A stretch of DNA of 64,000 bases from Triangularia verruculosa (lineage: Eukaryota; Ascomycota; Sordariomycetes; Sordariales; Podosporaceae). The position numbers and the translations under genes were made by a program. Of the stretch, positions 11,467 to 23,596 are shown one piece after another. The stretch covers positions 292,349-356,348 of the forward strand of contig MU863893.1 of NCBI GenBank assembly GCA_033296885.1, in the 5' to 3' direction. Positions within the stretch are counted from its first letter, which is position 1, and each line of letters begins with the position of its first letter. The notes beneath the pieces are model-generated. The model saw only the letters and a list, made by a program, of their open reading frames with translations, ran no database searches and was not told the DNA's origin.

Positions 11467-12984
11467 TTACGTCTTGTAATGCCGATCGAAACTGTTCGGC
11501 TTTAACCACGTCTCTTTCCCTTCCTTCTTGCACCCCAGACACTCTAGTCTGCCGTCTTCTTGCCTAGGCGTCTGCGCAGTACCCGGTCTTTGCTGCATTG
11601 ACTGCTGGCCAGGAACGACATTCTGACTGGGAACGCCATTACGATTGTACGGGGCCAAAGGGCCACCCGGCCTGACGCGAGTTCGGTCCGGATCGATGCC
11701 TGCCAACCCGATGAACCCTTGGCGGATAGCATTGCTGCAGATGGACTGGAGGTCGCCGCAGTTCAATTGTCTGTTGCTGAATTCTGGCCCAGATAAGACT
11801 TGATGGAGGGAGTGGTTGATCAGGTCGGTTATGCTAGTAAAACCCAACGTTAGTATCGATGGCGAGAAACCACTTGGGAATCACAGAACTTACCTGCCGC
11901 CATCCCAGAGACGGGAAACAGGAGTGGGAGGGCTGGCGCCGTGGGCCGTGTTGAGGTCCACTGGTGAGATGCCCATGTCTGAATGATAATCAGGCCTTGC
12001 CTCTGGCACACGAGCATTGTAGTCATTGTCCAAGTTTGCATGTTGCATCCGAGGTCCAGCCCGCTGGAGATGAAGTAGCAGGGGAGAAGGCTGTCGAGAA
12101 CCACGCCGCTGGAGCAGTGAGTGCTGAGGAAGACCTGGCCCAAACGGAGATTGCTGACCACCGGCATGGAAATGCTGATGGCTGCTTTGCGGAGCAAAAG
12201 GCTGGCCGGGAATGGTTTGCTTAGGGTGGGCCTGTTGGATGACTTGACGCTCCTCGTGGCGTTGTTGCTGAAGTACTTCAATATGTTGAAGCATTTGCCG
12301 CATGTGCAAGCCGTGTTGGGACCCTGCCACATGCTGCCGCTGGCCCACAACAGGTTGTGGAGACACATTCGGAGCCATCGGACTATGGAAAGGAGCCTCA
12401 TGTGCAATATGCTGTTCGACTAGAGGCTGCGCTGGCGAACGAGGCTGCGCTTGCGAACGAGGCCACTGGGCGGGGTTACCCGGACCAGGCGGCAAATGAA
12501 GCGGCCGACGGAAGGGGTTCGGTGAAACGACAGTTTGCTCAGCGAAGTCAAGACCTCTCGGGGGGTCCATGGGAGCGGCGGGAGAAAGCGATTGTGGTCG
12601 AGGGGAAGGTTTTCGCAGATATGGCTTCAAAATTCGACGTTGACCCGGAGGTGGGACAACTGTAAGGGGATCAGCAGTATTATGATCGGTATTTAGCAGT
12701 CCAAATTCACAGCTGTTACCTCCTGACGATGTTGACTGTGTTTCTGCTAGCATTGAGTGTCCGTCGTCCGCCGGATACATATTGCCTTGCTGTGGGACTT
12801 CCAAAGCAGGCATCGCAAAACCATCAGTGACGGGGTCCGCTTGAAGGCTCTCAAGCAACTGCTGTCCAAAAATGGCGGCCGTCTCTTCGTCAAGATCCCC
12901 CCAGTTCGTTTCCAACTGGAACTCATCGTCAGGATTGCTGTTGATGTCGCCCCAGGCGTTGCCAGTAAGGTCGTTGTCCTCCAT
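11467..12984 (-). CDS. Acidic, Gln/Pro-rich putative nuclear protein with C-terminal CxxC
   Basis: Exons 12984-11894 and 11833-11467 (minus) joined over a 60-nt intron (GTAAGT, ATACTAAC branch, TAG) give about 485 residues from the Met followed by EDNDLTGNAWGD. The open frame extends 46 residues further to 13122, but that extension is hydrophobic and unlike the rest. The N-terminus is acidic (WGDLDEETAAIF). The middle is rich in Gln, His and Pro, like a fungal activation region. The C-terminus has LECLGCKKEG and a later His (FDRHYKT), which looks like half a zinc finger. The stop overlaps a good GTAAGT donor (about 11466), so one more exon carrying the missing ligands is possible. Unrecognised family; compare the gene at 17181-18171. 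Confidence 0.6.
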
Positions 12985-13862
12985 TTTGGCGGCGGCTGAA
13001 TTGAGGTAGATGTCGATTAGGTACCGAAGTGCCTTTCCAGCGAACAAAGAGATTAGCATTGATAAGGTAGAAAAAAAGCCTGGAAGGCAGATACTGACGC
13101 GGGGCCTCCATGCGGGTCCCAAGCTTAGTCGACAGTCTCTCGGCCTGACTTTTTCTTGCTTGCTCTCATTTTCTGGGTCTCATTCGGTTCCAGTGGGCAT
13201 CTATATCATGTCATTGGCCGAAAAATACAGCTTGATTCTCTCTTCTCCTCTTGATACCAAAACGAAGCCTATATGTTCCTTAAACGGACCCCAGACTTAC
13301 CTGTACCTTAGATGACAGTGACATGGATACCAAGCAATCCGTGACATGGTTTTCATCTCAATCTGATCAAGGCAATGCAAACCTTTCCTGGGAACCCACG
13401 CTGGAGTTCGAGTTTCGCTGTCATAGCACTCTGTCACCTTAGGTAGGTACAGTACACAGCTGTTCATTATCTACCTTAGGTACACTCCTCACGAGCCCGG
13501 AACTAGTCACAAATGTCTGACTCCGAACGACAGGACCCCTGTGCTCTTTCTGTAAGGTATATCGTGTCTCTTGCAACGAAAAAGAATATTGTTGCGTCTT
13601 GCCTTATCCGACAAGGGACAAGTCACAAATAACAGGAGCATCATATCCCGGTATAGTACCTTAACGACCGTACCTAGTTGAAATGGGAAAATGTTAAAGT
13701 TGATTAGGTAGCTACCAAAAAGCTACCCGCAGCTGTCTTCCCCCCGGACCACCTTGTTATCTCCAGGAGCCCATAGCACAACTATCCCATACCCTGGCCG
13801 CCAGTCCTTAAAACATCAGCCACGTCTAATATCGCCGCATCTCAGGCCTGTTGAATCCCCAC
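12985..13862. other. Intergenic region upstream of the acidic protein gene
   Basis: It holds the likely promoter of the minus-strand gene to the left and the 3' flank of the gene to the right. CCTTAGGTAGGTACAG at about 13438 is another member of the recurring short motif. No gene is supported. Confidence 0.45.
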
Positions 13863-14751
13863 TCAAACTCTCCCTGCTTTTGGGAGCTTCCGTATCACAT
13901 TGCGGTCGTGAAGCCACGAAAGGTTGCGATCCTCTCGTTTCAGCGCCTCGTCTGTCCTGAATGCACAAACCCACTTCTTCCCGAGCACCGAGACTTTCTG
14001 ATAAGGCATCTCCAAGTACAGCGGATATTCCGTAATTCCGTACTTCTTGCTCAACGGCCCCTTATCACCTGTGTCATCTAGACGATGGGGCCCAAGTCCC
14101 CAAGGAACATCCCCCCACAGCACCATTGAGGGATCGAGGTGAGCTTCGTACACCACATCGGTGGAGTTCATGACCTCGCCTATTGTGCTCTCGACAAGCC
14201 AAATGAGTGCATCTATTGCCTTTGTGTATTCCCAGGCATCTCTTTTGTGGCAGGTGGTCTTGACTTTGTCTTTGATGTTTTTCGCAAGGGAAATAACATG
14301 GCGAAGATATGTTACAAGTCTGACCCTGGCGACCTCTGCTTTTTCTTTCGGCAGACAGGATACCAACTGTGGGACTACGCCCGTCAGTTACCTAGGTACC
14401 TAACATCAAACTCACTAGGTTGGGTAAAAGACTAACCAGACTCATGACGACAAGGCCTTTGGTGTCCTGGGAATTTATGCACGCAGCGGTAGTCGGCCAG
14501 AGATTCTCGAACCCGGTCGTTCAAGGCTTGTGCGTACCATTCAGCCCACCGTCTATACACGAGCTTCAAATCATGGCACCCGCGCGGCGCGTACGTTTTT
14601 GCAACTGCCTAAGTCAGAGTGGCACATTAGCATTGTTGCTTTGCCAACCCTGAAAATTGATAGGTATTTTGACGGGAAGCTTGTTGTTGTCACATACCTG
14701 TGCCATCTCCTCGTTTGTCTGCCTTTGCTGCTTTGAGGCTCTTGAACGCAT
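13863..14751 (-). CDS. Unknown three-exon protein
   Basis: On the minus strand, exons 14751-14698, 14608-14437 and 14374-13863 join in frame (54+172+512 nt) to encode 245 residues. Both introns (89 and 62 nt) have GTATGT/GTTAGT donors and TAG acceptors, and the reading frame is open throughout, which supports the model. The protein starts MRSRASKQQRQTNEEMAQ and contains a Trp/Tyr/Arg-rich segment (VYRRWAEWYAQALNDRV) and a central helical part (LVTYLRHVISLAKNIKDKV). The C-terminal segment (LDPSMVLWGDVPWGL, YPLYLEMPYQKVSV) is well formed. I do not recognise the family, and no signal peptide or membrane span is evident. The CCTAGGTACC motif lies inside intron 2. Confidence 0.55.
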
Positions 14752-15557
14752 GATGATGAACGCAATAATGGAGAGTGATGGTAAGGTAACTACCTAGGTA
14801 CCTTAGGTAATAATGACCGGCGAATATGGCTTACTTCCTGGTGCTTGAGGAGCTAAGGAGAGCAATATGTATGGAGACTCCTTCAGATATAATTATACCC
14901 AGAACTTGCTGACTTCCACTCGGGAAGCTGTACCTGTTGTCAATATACCACCCTTTCATCTGATACACTACCAGGTCATGAAGGCACAAAACGCACTGAC
15001 ACGTGCGGCATGCCCAGTTAGTCATGCCACTCTCGACGTTGATAACCCGCCTCGGTGCGGGCGCTGACTTTCAGCATTGGGCCCTACTGACTTTAGCATT
15101 CGTGGTGCGATAGATTATCCGACCTAAAGGATCAGCTCAAGTCCTCAAGGAAGTCACAAGTTAGGTATACCTGAATTTTCAGAAAAACATGTATTCGAGT
15201 GATCCATGGTGCTGACCATTGATGGCGTGTTTCTGAATGGTCATGTTCCCGAGTAGAGCTACCTTACACAGATGCACAACGTAGAGATAATTGGGCTTAT
15301 CGCTCTCAGGCGGCAGCTCCCCACTTCTGGTTTTTGAAATAAACAACGATTTGTGATCTCAGAAAGCCACGAGATGCTTAGGAAACTAAAACTTGAGCTG
15401 CAGTTCGATACACTAAAAGCCACCGCCTGATAGTTTCCGCGACCACTATGGTCCAGCTCCAGGGGCACGCGACAGCAGGTAGATGGCCTACTCTACCCAC
15501 CTCCTGCCCCAGAGATATCAAAACGAAAAGAAATCCGCAAGAGAATGTACCCTAAGG
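14752..15557. other. Intergenic region
   Basis: About 0.8 kb without a supported gene. TACCTAGGTACCTTAGGTAA at 14791-14810 is another copy of the recurring palindromic motif, close to the start of the unknown gene at 14751. Confidence 0.45.
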
Positions 15558-16692
15558 TTACTTTTGCGAGAAATACACCAACGCCCCCTCCCTTTGAGCC
15601 TGCTCTCTAGAGTACCTCACTTGATGCATCAACCTTCCACTGCCATCCTTCAAAGAGATAGTTCCTCCCTTGTTACTCAGTGCCACTCCCGGCACGGCAA
15701 CCCCCTTTTTGCTTTGTCCCGCCAAGACCACCGCTTTCAACAGCTGGCTCTGTCCTGTTCCATTCTCAATCCTCCACCCTCCCAGATCCACCGTCTTGAG
15801 GGAACGGTTAAGAAGATAGACTGTCTCTCCCTCTCCTTTGGTGGGCTGCTGATCAGGTCCGTATGGATTGACCAATGCAGCCTCAATCTTGACATCACCA
15901 TCCACGATTGGCTTTGGTTCCTGCTCGTCTTCTCCACCAGGTTGCTTTCCTCCACTCAGCAGCTGAGCGAATGTATCTCCCATCGGCATGCCCTGGTGAT
16001 CAGTCTTGTATGTCTGCACAGCAAACGCAAGGAAGATTCCCTCCCAATGACCATCAGGAAAGGACAAGATGATTCCACCATCCTGAAAGATGCCATTGTC
16101 ACGCCGCCACTGGCCCGAGTTCCCTTGGTTCATGTGTATATCGTGGATCCCCGTCTTGTCGGTGTACGGCTCGCCAAAAAGGTAGATCTCGGCCTTTTGC
16201 GTGACAGCTTGGTTCAAGATGGGGTCCAAGTAGTCCAAAATGTTGCGGTTCGTCCCTGGCGCGTTATGCGAGAGAAGCACACCATCCTGGGGGCGGAATA
16301 GATTGAGTCGGAGGAAGTCGAGGCCGAGGCTGCCGCTCGTGGCTGTGCCCTGCTGGGAGTGAAAGCCTCGGGAGAGGGATTGGAGGGATTGAGTAAATGC
16401 CGCAGAAATGGGTTGGAGGTCGCGGATGACCCAGTAGACGAGGCGGGAGTCGGACGACTTGCTCTCAATGTTGACAGCCGCATCTAAACGACTCGAGTTG
16501 TTGTCTGAGAAGGTGATGTGGCCGTGACCGGGCTTAGCGGTTCCGTCCTGTCAAGCTGTTCGTCAGCAAACTTGGCAACAAATACACCTCGGGGAAATAC
16601 CGAGAGCACATGATAAGGATATTGCTCAAACAAGTTTGTCGTACCCATTTCGTGGGGATTCCTTTCCAGATGCCGTAACCTTTGAGGGGCAT
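15558..16692 (-). CDS. DUF2278 family (YukJ-like) protein with C-terminal lamin-tail-like domain
   Basis: Exon 1 (16692-16645, 16 codons) and exon 2 (16547-15558) join in phase 0 across a 97-nt intron (GTACGA donor, CTTGACAG acceptor), giving 345 residues. The start MPLKGYGIWKGIPTKW followed by DGTAKPGHGHITF and AAVNIES matches the beginning of DUF2278/YukJ proteins (YGVLKG, HYQI, AVNV). The middle holds HNAPGTNRNILDYLDPILNQ and the family pattern DIHMNQGNSGQW and FQDGGIILSFPDGHWEGIFLAF. The last ~100 residues (ETVYLLNRSLKTVDLGGWRI, KGGTISLKDGSGRLMHQVRY) resemble an LTD beta-sandwich. The biochemical role of the family is unknown. Confidence 0.82.
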
Positions 16693-17180
16693 TGTGCGAG
16701 AGTGATCTGGTCAAACTGAAGTGATGGGACAACTCTGTACTTGGAAGAAGTAAAGATGCAATATGTGGAAGGCGTGCGACTGCCAGCCAACTTTATACTT
16801 TTACGGGAACTTGGAGGAAGTCACAAATCACAAGTGTAAACGTCGCACCGAAATCCATCCATGATGGGAAGGCATGTTCTTTGGTCTCGGCCGACAACCT
16901 GACGCCATCAATGCACATGTCCGAAAAGACACAAGTGTTGTCAGCATACCATCGGAATTGCCATCTCAGCCCTACGAATTGGTCTAGACTCTCGGGTTCT
17001 GGCCATTTGTATCACAGATTCAGTCATATCGGCTGGTGCACAAGCCGCAGATGAAGCGCCACTTGTCAATTGGGAGCTGAAAAGCGCCTCGGTGGGAACT
17101 CGGATCTTCAGGTACCTCCAGCAGGCTATGTAGATGTCTGCTACATGTCAATCCCAGCCCTAAAGTCCTCCATCTTGGCT
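16693..17180. other. Intergenic region upstream of the DUF2278 gene
   Basis: Promoter region of the DUF2278 gene and the 3' flank of the next minus-strand gene. Nothing else is seen. Confidence 0.45.
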
Positions 17181-18171
17181 TTACTCAAGAATATCAAGCC
17201 CAAGGCCTTGTCTCTCCTTTCGAATCAAGATCAAGCGCCGCGCCAACGTGTCCTTGGTATCCTGTGTCGCGCGGCCAACCCAGTCGGCAAGGCTCCGGCT
17301 GAGCTCGGCATTCGTCAAACGACGCAGCTGCCCTTGGAGCTGCGCGCCTTCAAGCGCGACCCTCGAGCTCAGTACAGGTCGCGAATATCTCAGCAAGTCA
17401 CCGAGCCTGGTGGTATCCCTCTTCTCGTACCCAGGCTTGCCGGGCTGGAAGTAGTGGTGCACCGTTTGCTTATGATCCCGGAGCGCGGTCTCGCTGCGGT
17501 GCCTTCTGCTGCAAGCCTCTGGAGGGTTTCTGTCTGGGACAGGAAGACCACAAACCAGTCTCTCGTCGTTGTTGGGATCTACAAGCCTCGGGCATCTGCG
17601 CGCGTGAGCGGTGTTAGAACAGGGACAAAACACGGGGGCCTCTTCTGTCCAATGCTTACATTTTCGTGTGGTTGTACATGCTCCTTTTAACCACGAGCTT
17701 GTCGCAGCCATTGCATTTGATCCTCTCTGCCATAGCCGCGGCATTCGATTGTTGATTGCTGTCCTCGTGGTCTTCTGCTTGATGACGAGGAAGTGATGCT
17801 TGGTCCAGTAGAGGTGACAAAGGCAGCATTTTAAACCCTTCATCTCTTCGGCGGGGCACATCATCATAACGGGTCTGCCCTTGCTCCTCATGTCCCGGCT
17901 CATCGCCGTGGTGGTGGGGCAGGACCTGTTGACAGTAGCTCTGACCAGCCTGCTCTCCATTCTGCCAGTCTGTTGGGTATTGTGCTTGGTGGGTCTGGAA
18001 TGGCTGCGGGTGAAAGTGAGATGATCCGACCTGTTGCTCTTCAGTGAAAGCAAGGAGCATAGATTGCAACAATTGCGGGTCCAGTTGTTGGGAGGCTTCG
18101 TGAAGCGCATAAGGGTCAAACAACCCTTTATTGAACGGGCGGTCAGTCAGATCGTCGTTTGCGCCAGGCAT
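17181..18171 (-). CDS. Small protein with Cys/His zinc-finger-like clusters
   Basis: Exons 18171-17660 and 17595-17181 (minus) joined over a 64-nt intron (GTAAGC, TTCTAAC branch, CAG) give 308 residues. The N-terminal 150 residues are Gln/His/Asp-rich. The splice falls inside a Cys/His cluster and completes it: CNGCDKLVVKRSMYNH then KICPRLV, a C-x2-C-x11-H-x3-C pattern. A second possible cluster is LVCGLPVPDRNPPEAC followed by HRSETALRDHKQTVHH. The C-terminus is helical and basic. Architecture (disordered acidic/Gln-rich head, then CxxC) resembles the gene at 11467-12984. A DNA- or RNA-binding role is inference only. Confidence 0.6.
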
Positions 18172-18600
18172 GTTGTCGCAGCAGTTGATACACCATAGAA
18201 AATACCTATCAGTAAAGAAGTAGGCTATGAGTATAAACCTCGCTCATTTATATCACCACCGTCCGCATATGTGTGGTGTATACTAGGTACGTAATCTCCA
18301 CTTGAGTCATACCTGCAATGGGGAGTCAAACTCGACTACCCAAATCAACGAGTGTTTCATCTATCTTTCGGTACGTACATGCCAACGGTTATTTGACAGC
18401 TGATCTCATTCCAGTGGTGTGCAGGCACTTGGCTTCAAAAGCACAAACCTGGGCGGGTGTCGCCCGATTTGAACTTGGAAGAGTCAGCAATAAATGGATA
18501 TAAACATGAACAATCCTCTTTCAGCTGCTGCAGATACAGATGACTTCTGAGATCTGACAAAATATGATGATTACCTAGATAGGTACAACATGGACGCCAG
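18172..18600. other. Intergenic region
   Basis: About 430 bp with no supported gene. It contains the probable promoter of the Cys/His protein. Confidence 0.4.
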
Positions 18601-19570
18601 TCAGATGCCCACCAGAAATTTGGCAACCCTCTCGGCAAGCCACCGCCGAGCTTCCGGAGAAGAGACGACGTGATCAGCGTCCGGAATAAACCCTGAAAGC
18701 TTGCTCACCACCCCCTTTGGAGTTGCTGCTATCCACCTGTTAAACAGCAGCTGCCTGTCGACTGAACTTGGAACCATCTCATCCTTCTCAGCAGGTAGTA
18801 TCAACAACGGCTGGTCTAGTTTGCCAAACTTGACGGCAAGAATGTCGTCAGAAAGGTCCGAGGCAAAGTAATCCTCGGCGCCACTAACGTTCGGTTAGCC
18901 CGTCACTTTCAAATAGCCGGAAGGGGGATATGGACACAAACGCAGCAGCAGCAAAGCTCCACCACCTGGCAGCAGTGACAGGCGTTGCAAAAAAAGGAAC
19001 ATGCTCTTTTGGCATAGTGGCATAGTCTTTGCCCTGATCAATGAGCGCCTTGGCCACGAGAAGACTCGCAGTCAGGGCCTCAGGAGACCAAAGGGCGATG
19101 GCTGCTTCTCTGTCAGAGACAGGGGATGTCAGGACGTAGCCATCTACCCTCGGAGGCTGCTCGGGATGGTTGTTGTACTCAAGGGCATCCTGACATCCAG
19201 TGCTTGCGCCCATCAGGACAACCTTCTCCTTCTTCAGATCATCACGCAGGTAACGAACAAGCCGTGCCAGGTCTTGAACATCATTATGCAGGGAGGAATA
19301 GCCCCATCCCGAGTAGGAGCTTCGCATCCGCAGCTCCCAGATGGAGTATTCAAAGGGGATAGCAGCTTGCATGTGTGTGAGATCGGTTGTATGGGGGCCA
19401 GCCGTGAGGCCATGAATGAAAACCAGGGCGTTGGGAGAAGAGAAAGGCTCATATTCATATGCGGCCAGATCAGTGCTATGGGCGTTGCCTGAGGGGTCCG
19501 AAGGGAGCGGGTGAACAATAGTTTTGAAGGGGCCCATGTTGCGGAAGCGTAATACAACGTCAAGTGGCAA
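18601..19570 (-). CDS. DUF1749 alpha/beta hydrolase, SidJ-like
   Basis: Exons 19570-18942 and 18883-18601 (minus) join over a 58-nt intron (GTTTGT, GCTAAC branch, TAG) to give 303 residues. The fold is shown by LVFIHGLTAGPHT (oxyanion HG), the nucleophile elbow GASTGCQD (GxSxG), and a C-terminal DADHVV supplying Asp/His. The order and spacing fit DUF1749 hydrolases. This family includes the fungal fusarinine-type siderophore esterase SidJ, as well as members of unknown substrate. There is no signal peptide, so it is cytosolic. No siderophore gene lies next to it in this window, so a role in iron metabolism is only a possibility. Met 12 (FRNMGPF) is an alternative start. Confidence 0.82.
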
Positions 19571-22500
19571 GAGGTTCTGCGATGAACGAAGACAACTGCA
19601 CAGAAGCCAGGAAATAATGTCTTATATGTAAAAGCCAGTAGACATATACGTCACAGTAGTCCAGGAATAACCGAATACGAACACGAGCACGGGATCCTCC
19701 CGAAAACGAGTCAAAGTAGTGATGATGGTCGTATAATGCAAACAACCAACAAAGTGACCAACAGCATGTTGGTTGTTCAGTAGTGCCATAGCTATTTGAC
19801 TGATCCACAGTGGATAAAGCGACCTACTGAATGCTGATAGGTAGGTATTATTGGCCTCTTTCTCCGGACCCCCGGACCCCTTCTTTCTCCTCTAAACATT
19901 TGATCTCTTTGGTGCTCCGATTCCCTTTCACTTTGATCCGTTGCGAGCCCTCATTGAACCTTTTCTCCGACTCCCTAAGAGGCCAGACTGAGACAATGAC
20001 TGACGTTACCGCTGTCAGACACTGCCATTCACATTGACATCAGCCATTTTAGCTTGCACTCGTATAAACTCTGCTCTTATTAACCGAAGCTCTCCGATCC
20101 GTCCTGACTTCCTCTTTGACACCTCGACAGTCCCCGGGATGGCTAGGTGGGGGACGCTCAACGATTGCTCGAACATGAGCGTCCAAGGACTACTCCACGT
20201 GCTTGGGGCAACTGTATCATCTCTTTGCCCTCAGTGTCAATGCGCCAGTCTACTACCGCAAGTGGCATGCGTCTTAAGAGCTCTGGTTGTGTTGTCCGAG
20301 CGTTTGGATCATCTTTAGGGAAGTGATGATGGCATGATGATCGCTGCCCTGGTGATCCGAGACATATTATCCGCCTTTTGAGCAATGTTGACCTTTCCTT
20401 TATCGGACTGAACAGTGCTGGGTTTTTCCTCTTCTGCCTCAGGCCCAAGTTGTGCTCGGGCATACCTACCTACCTGAGACAGGCGTTGCAGATGCCCAAC
20501 CAGGTACATATTGATCAGAGCCTTCATAGACCGCCTTTGTCCAAATATTCGTCCAAAACCTCATATGGTCAATCGAGACATTGGTGTCGCTACCTACCAA
20601 CGAGATGTCCGTATTGTAAATTCCATTGGAGTCTGTCAAATCCTGGCATCGTTCATAGTTGGAAACATAACCCAAAGCAAACTATAATACATACCCTACT
20701 AACATAAATGCCCCCATCAAGGCAACTAGGGCTCTGAAAACTCGATTCCCATATGCAAGATTGCGCACGTGATCAGGGGTGGTCTCAGGGGTAGCAGGGG
20801 TAGCGTGGCTCCTTGCAAGGAACCTACCTTAGCCATACCTATTGAGTTTGGCGGCAAATTGATACAACTAGTACCGGTAGTTGCCGGACACTACCTTACC
20901 TATTCATTTTATTGCCACTGCATCACGAGTTTTATATATCCTGTTTGTATAAGGTAAGGACACAGTGCGTCTTTTCACTTTACCCGTTGACAAAAAGACC
21001 AGCAGTCAAACGGCAATCATCACCTCCGGCTTATCCACTAAATCGAACTATCTGTTGCTCATTCTGGACGCCCGTTCTCGAACGAGGACTCTGATAATGA
21101 TGGGTGGATTCCCTTTACTACAAGATCAGTGCGGCAGGAACCACGGCTGTGTTCTGCTCTTCTAGGTAGAGTTCCGGGGGCAATGATGCCAACCTCAACA
21201 CAGTACAAACCCTGCATACGCATAGCACCCAGGAGGGCCATGATGAGGGTCAAGATAAAGTAGGTACGAAACGGTCATGAGTACAATTACGCAGATATTG
21301 CAGACAAAGACAATGAAATACCGGCCGAGATAGGTTCAAGCACAGGGGTCTTTTCCTGGCTTAAAGCAAGAGGCGTGACGAAAGCGCATAAAGTAGGCCG
21401 GAAGCAAATTGAAGTCAACAAGCCATGGGTCGAATTTGTGGCTGCCTACTTACCTAGGTACCTAGTAAGTGTCTCCCAGTCAGCTCGCGGGCGATACAAT
21501 GACGACAATGCTCTCGCATCACCCACTTCGCACTTGGTACCGTGGATCGCAGAGCCCCAGTACAAATCTGCCACCCAGTATACATCTGCCACGCAGGGCT
21601 TTAAGAAGGAAATGAGCCGGTGGCAAGAGTCAGGGCAGATAGTGAGCCGTTCCCTGTACTTACCTTAACTTCTTCGACTTAACTCAGGTGTTTGACAGTG
21701 GATCGACATGGGATGGTGGGCTGTCCGGGCAGGTAGCGGCACGTCAATGCTTTGACACCCGCTTCCTGATCAATTTGAGGCGGTATCTGAAGAACCACAT
21801 TGCACAAACAGGCACTGATATGTGGAGAGAAGTTCTGGCACCGGAATATATGTTTGAATTGTTTAAAGCTTCTTACCTTAAGTCACGAAATTGCTGCACA
21901 GTGAAGAGGGAGAGGGTACACACAAGGAGTTGCGAAAATTTCATCACCCAGACAAAGAACGGTTCTACCATGTCTGGAGGCTGGCTTTTGGGAGGTTCAT
22001 GGAGGGAGGAACTTTTGAAATGGCGGCTTGCATCCTGTGGAGCTAGCGAGAGCGGGCAGGTATCAAGATGCGCTTGCACAGGCCGTGTGAACCTCGATGT
22101 CTTCAGTATTCCGAGCCTGAGCTGAAAAGCCTTCCAGCCGCGTCGCTATACCTGCACCTGGTAGCGAGCGAAGTCGAAATAAGCTTCGTCATAGGAACCG
22201 CCGCACCATACGGCGCTTTGACTTTGGGAGCTTATTTTGGCAACGCTCATTTTGCTGACAGCTACCTTATATAGAACACACTATTAGCCAGGCCTCATAC
22301 AGGCAAAATGGGAAGCGAGCCGCTCCTGCCGTGTTGTGGCACCGCTTGCCAAGAGACCATGAGGGCTTTTCGGCCCATTCAGGATTCGGCGAGCCAAGCC
22401 TTTCCGGTGTTGACCTAAAAAAGACTGGGATCAGGGGGACTTGATTTCTGTAAAATCCCAAATGGGAACTCTGTACCGAGCGAGGGTGCACTGCACAATG

Positions 22501-23596
22501 GGTCTTGATGGACCATCAATGGAGTTGACAGCTTTCGGATACATTTTGTTGAGATTTCGCGATTTTGACCGCTATGTACGAATTGAACACTCGAAGTAGA
22601 GCGACATGCAACAAACGGCATCTTGTCTTTTGTCTCGGATCTGCTTTCGGCTTCTTACACAGTAGGGCAACTTTCACATGCTTGTGATTCACCGGCAGAC
22701 CCTGCAGTACAGCGGCTTCTGCACGAGGACAACCCCATCACATCTGTGCTATCCCAGCGCCGTTGAATGATGGCTGCAACGTCGTCCTGCTGTCCAATCG
22801 CATCACGATCTTGGAAGATAGCTAGAGCTCGATGCGGTGTCGGCAGTGCCAAAATGAGGGGGAAGGCTGCGGCGGCCGGTGTTCCACGACGGTCCGGGAA
22901 GGTCCTCCGGGAAGGTCCCAGGTCTGTCGGCACTAAAGGGACTTGAAGCCGAGCAAAAGTCAGAAGGACCTTCCATCCACGGACTGGTTCTTGCATGCGG
23001 CTGGCTCTTGATTTCAGGATTTTGGAACTTTGTTGGGGAATATGTCGGCCCGCCAGCGCATCTCACTCCCCGCAAAATGGTAACCAAGGTCGCTTCTCTC
23101 GCGAAGCCGCTGCAAGATCCGGGCCTCTGGTTCATTTCGGGATCAACGTCCGCTACTGGCAGTCCAAATGACCTAGCCAACCACACCCGATGCAACAATG
23201 CAAGCCACGATTTGTATGAGCACGACACTAACCGTTGCAATGCCAATGCGGGGAATGCCTGTCTCCCATGGACCTTGACGGCGTGGGGAAGCGGGACGCC
23301 ATCGGTCTTGGCACTTGCTGTAAGCTCTTTTTCACCGTCTGCTGCTATGGATACGTAGCAGGAGGGACAAAGATAATACTGAGGTTGGAGGAGGAAGTGA
23401 GAGAGTGAGAGATATAAAGCTGGAGAGAGTCTCTCGTCTTTGCCTCTCCTGGACTCATCACCAGGCACTTCTCACTTTCAGACAACCCTCGCCAGCCATC
23501 ACCAGCCCTTCTTGAGTCTCATTCACTTGAGTACTCAGTCTCCTCTCTGCTCAGCTCCCAGCTCCTCGTTCAAAGTCTCTCGACACATCTTTCACC
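19571..23596. other. 4 kb gene-poor stretch
   Basis: No gene of normal quality was found on either strand. Open frames of 60-220 codons exist but lack recognisable motifs, canonical starts or consistent splicing. GC content is ordinary, so this is not a RIP block. It includes a TACCTAGGTACCTAG motif at 21451-21465 and a CT-rich leader for the cutinase gene at the right end. A minus-strand frame around 20675-20466 looks slightly protein-like but could not be joined to neighbours. Confidence 0.5.
23413..23418 (+). promoter_or_regulatory. Probable TATA box of the cutinase gene
   Basis: TATAAA stands 179 bp before the cutinase ATG and is followed by a pyrimidine-rich transcribed leader, the usual arrangement for strongly regulated fungal secreted-enzyme genes. 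Confidence 0.45.

Noticed and set aside
20466..20675. Minus-strand 70-codon frame that looks protein-like (SLVGSDTNVSIDHMRFWTNI)
   Set aside because: No ATG at the start, and an upstream hydrophobic piece could not be joined in phase by any GT-AG intron.
21688..22125. 145-codon plus-strand frame
   Set aside because: No recognised motif, no conserved-looking segments and no neighbouring exon.
22803..23468. Long minus-strand open frame upstream of the cutinase gene
   Set aside because: No motifs, and it overlaps the cutinase promoter and leader; low-complexity ends.
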